Positions 8,801-17,450 of a stretch of 32,196 bases of DNA are shown here, one piece after another. Position 1 is the first letter of the stretch, and the number at the start of each line of letters is the position of its first letter. A program made the position numbers and the translations under genes. The DNA is from Poteriospumella lacustris (lineage: Eukaryota > Sar > Chrysophyceae > Chromulinales > Dinobryaceae). A model generated the notes under the pieces. The model was not told the origin of the DNA. It was given only the letters and a program-made list of their open reading frames with translations, and did not search any database. Location of the stretch: NCBI GenBank assembly GCA_008000375.1, contig SMOI01000238.1, positions 17,619 through 49,814 on the forward strand. Reading direction: 5' to 3'.

Positions 8801-11800
8801 TGCACACCGTGCGCGGCACCGGACATTGGCGGTGCACGCGCGCGGCCGCCAGCCCCGAACACGTCAGGTTCAGCCACACCTTCGACTCCGCACAGAACTG
8901 CGACACCCGCTCCGCCACCCCCACGCTGCAGTTGTGCCGCAGCCACGCCACCGTCGCACTGCTCGACACGCTGCCGCCCGCCGAGGTGGCCAGCGACAGG
9001 TTCAGCGAAAACTTCGGCGCCACCGACGTCGCCACCGACCCGTTCGCCGACGCCGTCAGCACCTGCAGCGTCACCACGTCCGACACCAGCTTCGGCGTCT
9101 CCAGCGACGCCAGCAGCTTCTGCGCGGCCGCGTCCACGAGGCCGCCCGTCGACGTGTTCACCGTCACGAGGCCGTTGGCGGCCAGCAGCGCCGGCGTCGC
9201 CTCCACCACCGTCACCACCACTCCGATCACGCCCGGCGTCGCCGCCACCGTCACCGTGTTGCCGAACGAGTCGTTCGCGCTGGCCGACCCCGGCGACGAG
9301 ATCACCGCCGTCACGCTGCCGTTGCCGCTGCTGCTGCTGCTCGCGGCGCCGCTCGGAAACGAGACCACGGCGATCGTGACCTTCACCAGGTCCGCCAGCA
9401 CCGCCATCGTCTGCAGCACCACCGGCGAGCTCGACCCCGTCGCCGTCGCTGTCGGGTCGCTGCTCAGCGACGTCGCCTGCGCCACCAGCAGCTGCACCAT
9501 GCTCGACAGCGCGCTGTCCACGGCCCGCTGCGCACTGCGCACCGCCACTGCCACCGCCGTCGTGTTCGTGGGCGACGCCGACGAGCTGTTCGACACCTGC
9601 GGCAGCGACAGGCCGCTCAGCGACGTCCACAGGCCCAGCAGCACCCCGCTGCGCTGCTGCTGCAGCGTCGCATACGCGTCCAGCCACAGCCGCGTCGCCT
9701 GCAGCCCCGACGCCAGCCGCGCCTCGCTGCGCACCGACGCCGCGCTGCTGTTCGTCAGCGACGCGCTGCCGTTCGTCGCCTCGGCGACCGCCGGCGTCAG
9801 CACCTGCGCGCTGAAGTTGCGGTACTGCGCCAGGACCTGCGCACTGGTCGGCGCCGCCGACACCGCCGTCGACAGCGTCGTCAGCACCTCGAACAGCGTC
9901 GCCATCACCGCCGCCACGCGGCGCTGACGCACGTACCGCGACCCTTCGTCACTCGACGAGACCGTCACGGCGGCCATCGCCTGCCAATACGCCGCCCGGT
10001 GCGCCGCCGCGGTGGTCAGGTTCGCCGCGTGCACCAGCGTCACGTTGGCCCCCGCCGAGGCTCTGGCGCTGGCTCCGAAGCTGTCGAGCACAAAGACCTG
10101 CGTCTGCTGAGCCACCGCCACCGCCACCGCCGCAGACGACGTCGACGGCATCGGCAGCAGCACGTGCTCCACGAACGGCTCCAACACGTGGCCCGGCACC
10201 GTCGTCTTCCGCGTCGCCGTCCCGAACTGGAAGAAGAACTGCAGCGGGTAGTCCTCCGCCGTGTCGTCCTTCCAGCCCGGCGCCTCCATCGCGAACAGCG
10301 TCGACAGCGCCACGCCGGTCGTGGGCGACACGGCCAGCGACCCGCCGTACGGCGGCGTGTTGAGGTACACGTCCACCTCCGCCGCGCCCGCCCCGCCGCC
10401 GCCGCTGCTGCTGCTGCAGGACAAGCGGAACACCCACAGGTTCGACGACGAGTACGACGCCACCGACGACAGCTGCGCCACCGTGCTCGGCAGCGTCCAG
10501 CGGTCGCCCGCGGACACCGCCTGGCGACCCAGCGACAGACTCGTCGGATACGCCAGCGCCCACGAGCACGCGCTCGCGGTGGACACGGTCGCTGTCCACG
10601 CCGCCATCGCCGCCGCCAGCTGCGCCACCGACGCGAACTGGCCGCTGCTGGGCCACGAGGACGGCGGCACGCGTAGCACCGGCACCGCCGCCACGTCACT
10701 GTCGCCCGCGACGACCGTCACCGTCAGCGACAGCGTCGCGGCCGGCAACGACCGACCGCCTCGACGGCAGTGCACCGTCAGCTGCATCGGCAGACTCTGA
10801 CCGACCAACGCGGCGGGGGCCGCCAGTCGAAGGCGCAGCGTAGCCCATCGCAGCGTCGCGGACTCCTCCGCCCACTGCTGCGACACCCCCAACGGCTGCA
10901 GCGTCAGGTTCGCGGGGCAGGCGTCGAACACGGTGGAGTATCGAGACGAGGCACATTGCGTTGTGACGTGAACGGATAACGAGTCATCACCCGGCGCATA
11001 CTGGTTCTGATCTTGCAGCGTCAGATTGACGTCGCGGAAGAGACCACCAACCACGCGCACATGCCCATCGCTGCTGAAGGGGAACGTCGTGATGGTCAAT
11101 GGCTTCGCCAGACACGTCAGTTGCACCACCGCGGCCGTCGTTGACAGGTTACGGGTCACATCGCGCGCGCGTACACGAACCGTGTAGTTGTGAAACGTCC
11201 GCAAGGCACCCGAAGAGATCACCAGCACGGCATCGGTTCCAGACGGTGATATCTCCACCGACGCGTTCGTAGTGTGTTCGCTGATCGACCAATCGAATGA
11301 CCAACGGGTCTCCGTGGAGGGCCACAGCCAGGTCAACGTGCCGTGCAGCACGACCGGCTCGGTGGAGAACACGTCGAAGTTGTGAGCAATCGCGCCATGG
11401 CGACGAATCCTCACGTCCACCGAATCGTCGGTCGACTGATTCTTCGTCGACGGATGAATGCACTGGTCAAACACGTTGCACACGCGCCATGCCCGCATGC
11501 CCACGGGTAGCTCCCCCGTCAACGGCAGGTCGACCGCGGTACTGGCGTTCACCATCCGAAGACGATGGCCGAAATCGAATCGCCCGTGGCCGACCATCGG
11601 CATCGCGTTGTAGATCAACACGGAGCGACAGTGCGTCTGCGCCGCCGTGCACACCGTTTCAACGCCGGGTACATCACCATCGTACTGAAGCTGCGAAGCA
11701 ACGCTGGCGACGATCGATTGCTGGTTGACGAAGACACTGATCGTTTGGACCACGTTGGGCATCGACGCCGGCAGGAGACGTATCTTGCGGTCTGGCTTCC

Positions 11801-14800
11801 ATTGGCAGGTCATTTGGGACCAATCCGGAGCGATCGCACTTTTGCACGACGAGGATTGACTGAGGATGGAGGTGTTGTGCCACGCAGGCGTCTGGATATC
11901 AATCGCCGAATGCGCCGCGACAAAGGTGGCTGTCAAGCCAAACGCAGTTTCGGCCGCAGTTCGCGTTGGCTGTCGCGATGGATGAAAGGTCGGTGCCTTG
12001 GACGCCGTCGAAGGCGACGAAGAAGGTGGCCGAGATGGACGTCCACTGGGCTTTCCAATGGGCCGCGTTGAAGGTTGCGAAGACGGCTTCGATGTCGGCT
12101 GCCCACTGGACTGCGACGTCGGTTGTGCAGACGGCTGCCACGATGGTCGCCCTGACGGATGACCCGTTGGTTGTGACGCTGGCTGTATCGTCGGCAGTCC
12201 AGTGGGCTGCAAAGTTGGTTGTACCGAGGGCTGTATCGACGGCTGTATTGATGGCTGTGTCGATGGCTGTACCAATGGCTGTGATGACGGATGCGAGGAC
12301 GGTCGCCCTTGTGGCTGCTGCGACGGCTTTGCCGACGGCTGCGCGGTGGGCTGCCTGGTAGGCGTCCTTGACGGCTGCGACGTCGGCTGCGAAGTCGGCT
12401 GTGCAGATGGATGCGATGAAGGCCACGATGTGGGTTGGGACGATGGTCGACCAGACGGCTGCACCGATGGTTGCACCGATGGCGGTACCGATGGCTGTGA
12501 GGATGGCTGCACAGACAGCCTTGACGACGGCTGTCTACTGGGCTGGGACGTCGGTTGTGCAGTGGGTTGCCGCGATGGCTGTCCACTCGGATTTGCGGAT
12601 GGCTGCTTTGAGGGCTGAGCCGAGGGCTGCGACGACGGTCGGGCTTGAGGTTGTTGCGACGGCCTTGTCGATGGCTGCGTAGTTGGCTGTCTGCTGGGCT
12701 GCCTTGATGGCTGTACCGTCGGCTGCGAAGACGGCTGTCGTGATGGCTGTGTCGATGGGTTCACCGACGGCTGCGAAGTCGGCAGGGATGATGGTCGCCC
12801 AGACGGCTGCATTGATGGCTGTAGCGAGGGCTGTACCGATGGCTGCTTTGATGGCTGTGCCGTCGGCTGCGAAGACGGATGCAACGTTGGACATACAGTG
12901 GGTTGGGACGATGGCTGTGTAGACGGCCTCGACGACGGCTGCCCACTGGGCTGCGACGTTGGTTGTGCAGAGGGCTGTCGCGACGGCTGCCTCGATGGCT
13001 GGCCTGTCGGTTGTTCAGACGGTTGTCCACTTGGCTGCCGTGATGGCAACAACGAGGGTTGTGATGACGGCATCGACGACGGTTGTACCGACGGCCGCGA
13101 TGTCGGCTGTATTGATGGCTGAGTCGATGGGCACGACGACGGCTGCAACGTCGGTTGTGCAGAGGGTTGCCGCGATGGCTGTACCGATGGCTGTGATGAA
13201 GGAAGCGATGACGGTCGCACTTGTGGTTGCTGCGACGGTATTGCGGATGGCTGCACCGTCGGCTGTCTGCTGGGTCGGCTGAAGGTCGGCTGCGCAGATG
13301 GCTGTCCGGACGGCTGCATCGATGGTTGCCCCGACGGCTGGTTCGACGGCTCTCCACTTGGCTGCAATGTCGGTTGCTCCGAAGGTTGTCGCGACGGCTG
13401 CCTCGATGGCTGGTCTGTGGGCCGTTTAGATGGTTGTCCACTTGGCTGCCGTGACGGCGGTAATGAGGGTTGTGATGAAGGCTTCGTCGACGGCTGTGCC
13501 GATGGCTGTATCGACGGTTGTGACGTTGGCTGCGTAGACGGCCTCGACGACGGCTGTCTACTGGGCTGTGACGTAGGTTGTGCAGAGGGTTGTCTCGATG
13601 GCTGTGCTGACGGCTGCCTCGACGGCTGCTTTGAGGGCTGTACCGTCGGCTGCGACGATGGTAGGGCCTGAGGCTGTGTCGACGGTATTGCGGATGGCTG
13701 CACCGTCGGCTGTCTGCTGGGTTGCAGCGTCGGCTGCGCTGATGGCTGTCGTGATGGCTGCCTTGATGGTCGTGCAGTGGGTTGAAACGATGGTCGACCA
13801 GACGGCAGTGACGATGGTTGTACCGATGGCAGTGTCGACGGCTGTGACGACGGTTGTCTACTGGGTTGCGACGTCGGTTGTGCAGAAGGATGTCGCGATG
13901 GCTGTCCACTGGGTTGCTTCGATGGCTGCCTTGACGGCTGTGACGATGGCTGACATGTGGGTTGCGTAGATGGTTGTTTGGTAGGAACCGACGATGGTTG
14001 CACCGATGGTTGCATAGATGGCTGCCTGGATGGTTGACCACTTGGTTGACTGGAAGGAGTAGTAAAGACGGTGTACACAGTTACTTGCCCGCTGCTAGTT
14101 CCACCAGCAGTTCCACGAGCTTCAGCTTCAGAGACCGCCAGAATTGAACCTTCGCTGTTCAGTGCAACGCGTAATCCAAACCATCCACCACGGTAGGTCC
14201 CGTACAAATCGCTTCCAATTTGATTCCAGGTAAAGGTGGAGCGATCCATTCCAAACACACGCACTAACCCACTCTTTTCCCCCGAGGAATACTCTGACGC
14301 CCCAATAGCGAGGATATCCCCACGCGCATTCAACGCCAGCGAAACGCCAAAGAAAGAGTTCATCTGGGGACCAACGATGGAGGATCCCCATCGAACCCAC
14401 ATGGAAGTGGAACTGCTGTAGCGGTATATCTCCACTCGTCCCATCCCAACATAGAATTCCTCCGCGCTAACAGCAAACACGGAGCCATCTTCATTCAGCG
14501 CCATACCGAAGCCGAGAGCATCGTTGTCTGCGCTTCCCTTGAGACTTTGGCCCTTTTGAACCCAGAATCCACCGGAGTAACTGTAGATCGTCACCAAACC
14601 AGCTGCATAGAGGGAGTCACCGGGCGCTTGCAAGGCACTGATGGCAAATACTGTACCCGACTTACTCATCGCCACCATGTTGCTAATATGAGCACAGCAA
14701 TCCATGTCCCATTGTCCATTGGATACGGGCAAGGAGAGGGTGCCCAGCAGAGTGGTAGTGCCAGCAGAAGCATTGACATATTCGACGTGAACTGCACCAT

Positions 14801-16586
14801 TGTTTGCATTCGACCTCACTGATTCTGGAGGAGCGGCGACAGCGATGGTTGTCCCTGATGAGCTTAACACCAATGTCACACCAAAATAAGACCCGGAGGT
14901 CCCATTTATGGCACTTGTATAGCTACCCCACAGGCCTCCAGTCTCTTGATAAGTCAACACTTTGCCTTGTCCACGATAAATACTCAACCCACCACCAGGA
15001 CATCCTACTGAGACTATGGTACCATCACCACTCATACCAACCGAGTAACCGCATTGCATCCCATCGCCACTTCCACCACTAAAGGCATTACCAACCATCG
15101 ACCAACTCCGCGTGGACGCCTCATACGCATACACCATAACAATACCACCATTGGACCGAGAGGGGCAGCCCATGGCAATGGTATGACCACTCTCATCCAT
15201 AGCCAAACCAAGTCCACAATAGTCACCACTGTTACCCACTATCGCGGAACCAAGGACATTCCATTGCATCTCGTCACTGTGGTGAATACTGAAGGAGGTT
15301 GGTGTCGATGTCGGTGTCGATGTTGGTGCGGAGGTTGGGAAAACGTAACGGTAAAAAATGTCCACCGCACCGCCATTCGTGACGACTTCGCTGTAGAAAG
15401 GATTGGCGACCATCATTCGGTTTCCATCGGCTGCTACTTGGACAATGTATCCAAACGATGAGGATCCTCCGTAGTTCCTTGATATGACTTGAGTGAAGTT
15501 CACTGAACCTGAGGACGATTCATAGGTGTAAAGATATACACTCTCGGCCCCGGGTGCCCCCACCGCCAAGTAAAAAGGATTCGTTGAGGATGCCGCAATC
15601 GATGCTCCGAAGGAATCGTTTCCAACATTTGACATCAACGGATTGCCAACAGCTTCCCAAGCTGACGAACCGTCGTACTTGTAAATATAAACGCGGCCAT
15701 ACGAAGCCCGCGACGATGTTGCGCCCACAATAACAGTGTTGCCGTCGTCGAGAAGTTGGACGGAAGTGCCGAACTGTGCGTAGGGTACACTACCAACAAT
15801 GCAGTTTCCCTTATCCGACCATGTCGGTGTGTACGCCATAACACACACTTTTCCAGCTTCAGTTAGACTTGAGGAAGGCGAATGGGTGATGTATCCAAAA
15901 GCAATCGTGTAGGTCGAACTGCTGTAGACCCCCGATATTGACCAACCCAAGAATGTGTTGCCAGAACCTCCTGCCGCCGAACCTGCCAATATCCACGACG
16001 GTGAAATATATTTATATACCTGTATAGTACCTCTGCTTGACCCGAAAGTTGTCTGGCCGATGGCTACAAAGGTACCCGACGAATCCATCGACAGGGTAGC
16101 ACCGAAATACTCATCGGAGTTTGAAGTAATAGTAAAGGTAGTATTGACGGACCACACCAGTGTTGCTGCTGTCTGTCTCAAAATATATACAATTCCATTT
16201 GCTTTGGTGGGTGAGCTGGCTGCAATTGTCATTCCATCGCCACTGATAGCCACAGCAGTGCCAAAACCATCACCTGCCAGGGGTTGCACAACATTGTTGA
16301 CATCACCGACTGTTAGAACGGAAGAGGTCGATGAATCCCATTGATAAACCACCACACTTCCTGTGGACGTGCTTGCGCCATGACCAACAATCATGTAGGT
16401 ACCGTCGTCGCTGATTCCAATACCGCTGCCCATTAAATCGTCGGCAACCGAGGAAAAAATTGTTGACGTCAGGTTTTTCCATTGGAATTCGTTTCCCTGC
16501 ACATTGGTATAGAAGAGAACGTGGAATAAAACAAAAAGAGATCGCGCCAACCAATTCAATCTCATTTTGGTTGTCGTCTCGTGCAA
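5877..16586 (-). CDS. Giant FG-GAP / PSxQ-repeat / REJ / 7-span membrane protein, copy B
   Basis: One uninterrupted frame of 3569 codons. Met8 (16565) begins a typical signal peptide (MRLNWLARSLFVLFHVLFYT) and may be the real start. Residues about 30-410 and 430-840 carry repeated FG-GAP-like blades (G-FG-x-A/S-x-A-x-S/N-x-D-G), separated by a PTSTPTS linker. Residues about 844-1545 are PSxQ/PTxQ repeats. Residues about 1745-1965 resemble a PKD/REJ beta domain. From about 2075, NTPPYGGSLAVSP...G...F...GWKD fits the REJ pattern. A Cys cluster with CxC (about 2570-2630) sits where a GPS motif would be, but a canonical HLT is missing. Hydrophobic spans start near 2678, 2830, 2938, 3155, 3188, 3321 and 3347. 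The Ser-rich tail ends SFETL. Likely a cell-surface adhesion or sensory protein. Residues 2548-3360 are identical to the convergent copy. Confidence 0.8.
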   Translation of the reverse strand: MHETTTKMRLNWLARSLFVLFHVLFYTNVQGNEFQWKNLTSTIFSSVADDLMGSGIGISDDGTYMIVGHGASTSTGSVVVYQWDSSTSSVLTVGDVNNVVQPLAGDGFGTAVAISGDGMTIAASSPTKANGIVYILRQTAATLVWSVNTTFTITSNSDEYFGATLSMDSSGTFVAIGQTTFGSSRGTIQVYKYISPSWILAGSAAGGSGNTFLGWSISGVYSSSTYTIAFGYITHSPSSSLTEAGKVCVMAYTPTWSDKGNCIVGSVPYAQFGTSVQLLDDGNTVIVGATSSRASYGRVYIYKYDGSSAWEAVGNPLMSNVGNDSFGASIAASSTNPFYLAVGAPGAESVYLYTYESSSGSVNFTQVISRNYGGSSSFGYIVQVAADGNRMMVANPFYSEVVTNGGAVDIFYRYVFPTSAPTSTPTSTPTSFSIHHSDEMQWNVLGSAIVGNSGDYCGLGLAMDESGHTIAMGCPSRSNGGIVMVYAYEASTRSWSMVGNAFSGGSGDGMQCGYSVGMSGDGTIVSVGCPGGGLSIYRGQGKVLTYQETGGLWGSYTSAINGTSGSYFGVTLVLSSSGTTIAVAAPPESVRSNANNGAVHVEYVNASAGTTTLLGTLSLPVSNGQWDMDCCAHISNMVAMSKSGTVFAISALQAPGDSLYAAGLVTIYSYSGGFWVQKGQSLKGSADNDALGFGMALNEDGSVFAVSAEEFYVGMGRVEIYRYSSSTSMWVRWGSSIVGPQMNSFFGVSLALNARGDILAIGASEYSSGEKSGLVRVFGMDRSTFTWNQIGSDLYGTYRGGWFGLRVALNSEGSILAVSEAEARGTAGGTSSGQVTVYTVFTTPSSQPSGQPSRQPSMQPSVQPSSVPTKQPSTQPTCQPSSQPSRQPSKQPSGQPSRHPSAQPTSQPSRQPSSQPSTLPSVQPSSLPSGRPSFQPTARPSRQPSRQPSAQPTLQPSRQPTVQPSAIPSTQPQALPSSQPTVQPSKQPSRQPSAQPSRQPSAQPTSQPSRQPSSRPSTQPTSQPSIQPSAQPSTKPSSQPSLPPSRQPSGQPSKRPTDQPSRQPSRQPSEQPTLQPSGEPSNQPSGQPSMQPSGQPSAQPTFSRPSRQPTVQPSAIPSQQPQVRPSSLPSSQPSVQPSRQPSAQPTLQPSSCPSTQPSIQPTSRPSVQPSSMPSSQPSLLPSRQPSGQPSEQPTGQPSRQPSRQPSAQPTSQPSGQPSSRPSTQPSSQPTVCPTLHPSSQPTAQPSKQPSVQPSLQPSMQPSGRPSSLPTSQPSVNPSTQPSRQPSSQPTVQPSRQPSRQPTTQPSTRPSQQPQARPSSQPSAQPSKQPSANPSGQPSRQPTAQPTSQPSRQPSSRLSVQPSSQPSVPPSVQPSVQPSGRPSSQPTSWPSSHPSAQPTSQPTSQPSRTPTRQPTAQPSAKPSQQPQGRPSSHPSSQPLVQPSTQPSIQPSIQPSVQPTLQPTGLPTIQPASQPTGHPSGRPSWQPSAQPTSQSSGQPTSKPSSQPSTRPIGKPSGRPSRPPSSSPSTASKAPTFHPSRQPTRTAAETAFGLTATFVAAHSAIDIQTPAWHNTSILSQSSSCKSAIAPDWSQMTCQWKPDRKIRLLPASMPNVVQTISVFVNQQSIVASVASQLQYDGDVPGVETVCTAAQTHCRSVLIYNAMPMVGHGRFDFGHRLRMVNASTAVDLPLTGELPVGMRAWRVCNVFDQCIHPSTKNQSTDDSVDVRIRRHGAIAHNFDVFSTEPVVLHGTLTWLWPSTETRWSFDWSISEHTTNASVEISPSGTDAVLVISSGALRTFHNYTVRVRARDVTRNLSTTAAVVQLTCLAKPLTITTFPFSSDGHVRVVGGLFRDVNLTLQDQNQYAPGDDSLSVHVTTQCASSRYSTVFDACPANLTLQPLGVSQQWAEESATLRWATLRLRLAAPAALVGQSLPMQLTVHCRRGGRSLPAATLSLTVTVVAGDSDVAAVPVLRVPPSSWPSSGQFASVAQLAAAMAAWTATVSTASACSWALAYPTSLSLGRQAVSAGDRWTLPSTVAQLSSVASYSSSNLWVFRLSCSSSSGGGGAGAAEVDVYLNTPPYGGSLAVSPTTGVALSTLFAMEAPGWKDDTAEDYPLQFFFQFGTATRKTTVPGHVLEPFVEHVLLPMPSTSSAAVAVAVAQQTQVFVLDSFGASARASAGANVTLVHAANLTTAAAHRAAYWQAMAAVTVSSSDEGSRYVRQRRVAAVMATLFEVLTTLSTAVSAAPTSAQVLAQYRNFSAQVLTPAVAEATNGSASLTNSSAASVRSEARLASGLQATRLWLDAYATLQQQRSGVLLGLWTSLSGLSLPQVSNSSSASPTNTTAVAVAVRSAQRAVDSALSSMVQLLVAQATSLSSDPTATATGSSSPVVLQTMAVLADLVKVTIAVVSFPSGAASSSSSGNGSVTAVISSPGSASANDSFGNTVTVAATPGVIGVVVTVVEATPALLAANGLVTVNTSTGGLVDAAAQKLLASLETPKLVSDVVTLQVLTASANGSVATSVAPKFSLNLSLATSAGGSVSSSATVAWLRHNCSVGVAERVSQFCAESKVWLNLTCSGLAAARVHRQCPVPRTVCSVLDLSSNRVVSDDYCEATVVGGTVQCKCGYGATDGNVTSSLLALRGKVTVAAFSSFAAGDLDSTVSVVAVGLSGNVADQSATILATFSAVWAVGLLLMLLQYVSWSRRAAKKPSKVAAVPTVPAASVASVASGGAASAWAKTPIAATPAVAPPTVEEVRQSLLVQYLAQALPPIFAPGRSWLQRTWRTVVHQHPHLRVVAASVFGESPAAEAAAASRRSPHDDDGFARSTRQKQLVLDILQLLTALTVSCFVLAVLYDLQYPVDDGYCASQAVDRDTCEFRKTLLDPWQSRCRWTPPPATVSAGDVTETLSGTVVRRVSIDDSGDADTATGSCGLNGDDASVVAFVFSFVIAAVFSSLFDLALTFVFGLFWDDAGSAASSGPSGATAAKSWRRWWLRWPSAAVGDGATAAETAGDELRVATDVSRSLRRARAAWAASVPRLRGVSTDTVPKDDAADAAAVALAVAVRSPETVEASAPSPRWRSEVLAASEVSIGVTMAQRLVAQVAGASAARTHPRRAGLDRHCATTVLRAIERSQHNAHASSTERRGATRSPRSSVSWRVWVASALVAMLNGGGLYFILTKAVVRGYSWQVAYLNVCGWEVATDVLVLSVLEILCLDVWLPLCVQAHVTVALDTVARLSGQGDDAGEEEGVEGAPLWAQLWALRPAVAETSLSRTVLHAMASQRSPPPPSSPPSAAPRLSVGALQLLRWYAAMPSELAQKTVRFGGTLLVGWLVYVYYVAFVPHLSPTSQTVVLVSVCGLLPLCAALVWHLRSSGWIAWWPIADPMKAHRQRLNALLSLPVPSPYRGPGAVPTPPPPPMPSLLPPAAPVDAVRAPPEANLSSSGRLHSFVPVEAASAGSSASIAWSLSSSFDSLSMHLPSPTRSLGLVLRPGPGPGPGPGLESGNGSRDTGHLSLSSSFSSLSTRSSRSGSADSNALSAWFASAESSSPSSSPSLASLPTSDPSSSVSFETL
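6095..6127 (-). repeat. GGGGCC hexanucleotide repeat in the cytoplasmic tail
   Basis: About five and a half copies of GGCCCC on the plus strand, that is GGGGCC in the sense of the gene. It encodes a Gly-Pro dipeptide run in the tail of copy B and is absent from the tail of copy A. G-rich on the sense strand and able in principle to form a G-quadruplex. Confidence 0.9.
6508..8945 (-). repeat. Inverted repeat, right arm
   Basis: Reverse complement of 1-2438, lying inside the complete giant gene and coding for its last ectodomain part and membrane core (about residues 2548-3360). The inner edge at 6508 coincides with the seventh hydrophobic span. The reading phase at the junction is the same in both arms (second codon position). 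The outer edge cannot be set because the left arm leaves the window. Confidence 0.95.
11960..14060 (-). repeat. PSxQ-coding 12-bp minisatellite
   Basis: About 2.1 kb of tandem 12-base units, each coding Pro-Ser/Thr-x-Gln or Pro-Ser/Thr-x-Pro variants, roughly 175 units. Larger units are visible: the landmark QPQ followed by PSS recurs near 13670, 13219, 12654 and 12313, each after a similar RQPT-x-QPS lead-in. Glycosylated, extended stalk is the expected protein structure. The array keeps frame throughout. Confidence 0.95.
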
Positions 16587-17450
16587 AAAGTCAGTTGTCT
16601 TCTACTGAAAAATATCGTTGCCAACTCTTCGTTGGTTGTTCGAAGCGACAGCTGGGTACATGCTCAAACTTTACACAAGTGGACTTCAATGAAAATGGTC
16701 TGGCAAAACTTTCCCTGTTCCATATTTTATGCCATACTAGATTTGTCATGGGAAAGCGATGGGCAAGCCAAACGTGGCATCCTCGTTTGATCGGACTTGA
16801 AAGCGCATGAAAACGTACAATGACCAACATGAAAGTACATGATTTTATCTTGTAGATACCCGTTGGTAATAGACAATGGGTAATGTTTGTACAGCCCTTG
16901 CGACACAAGTACAAATCGAAAGCCAAGTACATTACTACGGAACGTTTGACAGAGTTATCTGACACACCAAAAGTCCAAAAGTCCACAAACGCCGCAGTCC
17001 AGATGTACTGAGTGGAGTCATACTACTCGGTTTAAATAGATTACTGTTTACCAAATATGTACATTAGTGCGTTTCATTTTGTGGATGATGGATGATACTG
17101 TACGTGGTACAGTATGTTGTTACAAACTGGATGCCCTATATCCGAATGCGAGAAAGACCCTCAAAGGTCACAGTTGGAAGTCTCTCCGAGAGCCTGGATA
17201 CGAATGTACACTTGTTGTGCGATGGATGTTTTCTTGTGACTGAGTGACGCTCATACTATGCAATACTCCCCTGTACGTACTCCAACTCCCAACACTTCAA
17301 CCGGTAACAAAGCGACAGAACAAACACGAAATTAATTAACACGGTCGCTTCTTATATCGTTGTACTGAACTTCTACGGCTGACATCGTTGCTGACAGCAA
17401 ACTGTCCGTTGTCCTACCGTATCCCGTTCACATCAGTGATCAGTCAGTGA
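16587..17450. promoter_or_regulatory. Intergenic region upstream of the giant gene
   Basis: This 864-bp, AT-richer stretch lies between the giant gene's start and the 3' end of the PH/EDR2-C gene, both on the minus strand. It must contain the giant gene's promoter. Apart from the short palindrome listed separately, no ORF, RNA gene or obvious TATA box was recognised. Confidence 0.5.
17095..17115. promoter_or_regulatory. Perfect 9-bp palindrome with 3-base spacer
   Basis: ATACTGTAC, then GTG, then GTACAGTAT. It lies about 510 bp upstream of the giant gene's start and could be a dimeric regulator site or a small hairpin. No family assignment is possible from sequence alone. Confidence 0.35.

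Noticed and set aside
6165-10676. Long plus-strand open frames (671 and 820 codons) opposite the giant gene
   Set aside because: They consist of Arg, His, Pro and Gln-rich sequence typical of the antisense of GC-rich codons and have no domains; the minus-strand frame has clear domains.
11960-14060. Regular 12-bp repeats as a possible CRISPR-like array
   Set aside because: The units are contiguous, in frame and code PSxQ; there are no spacers.
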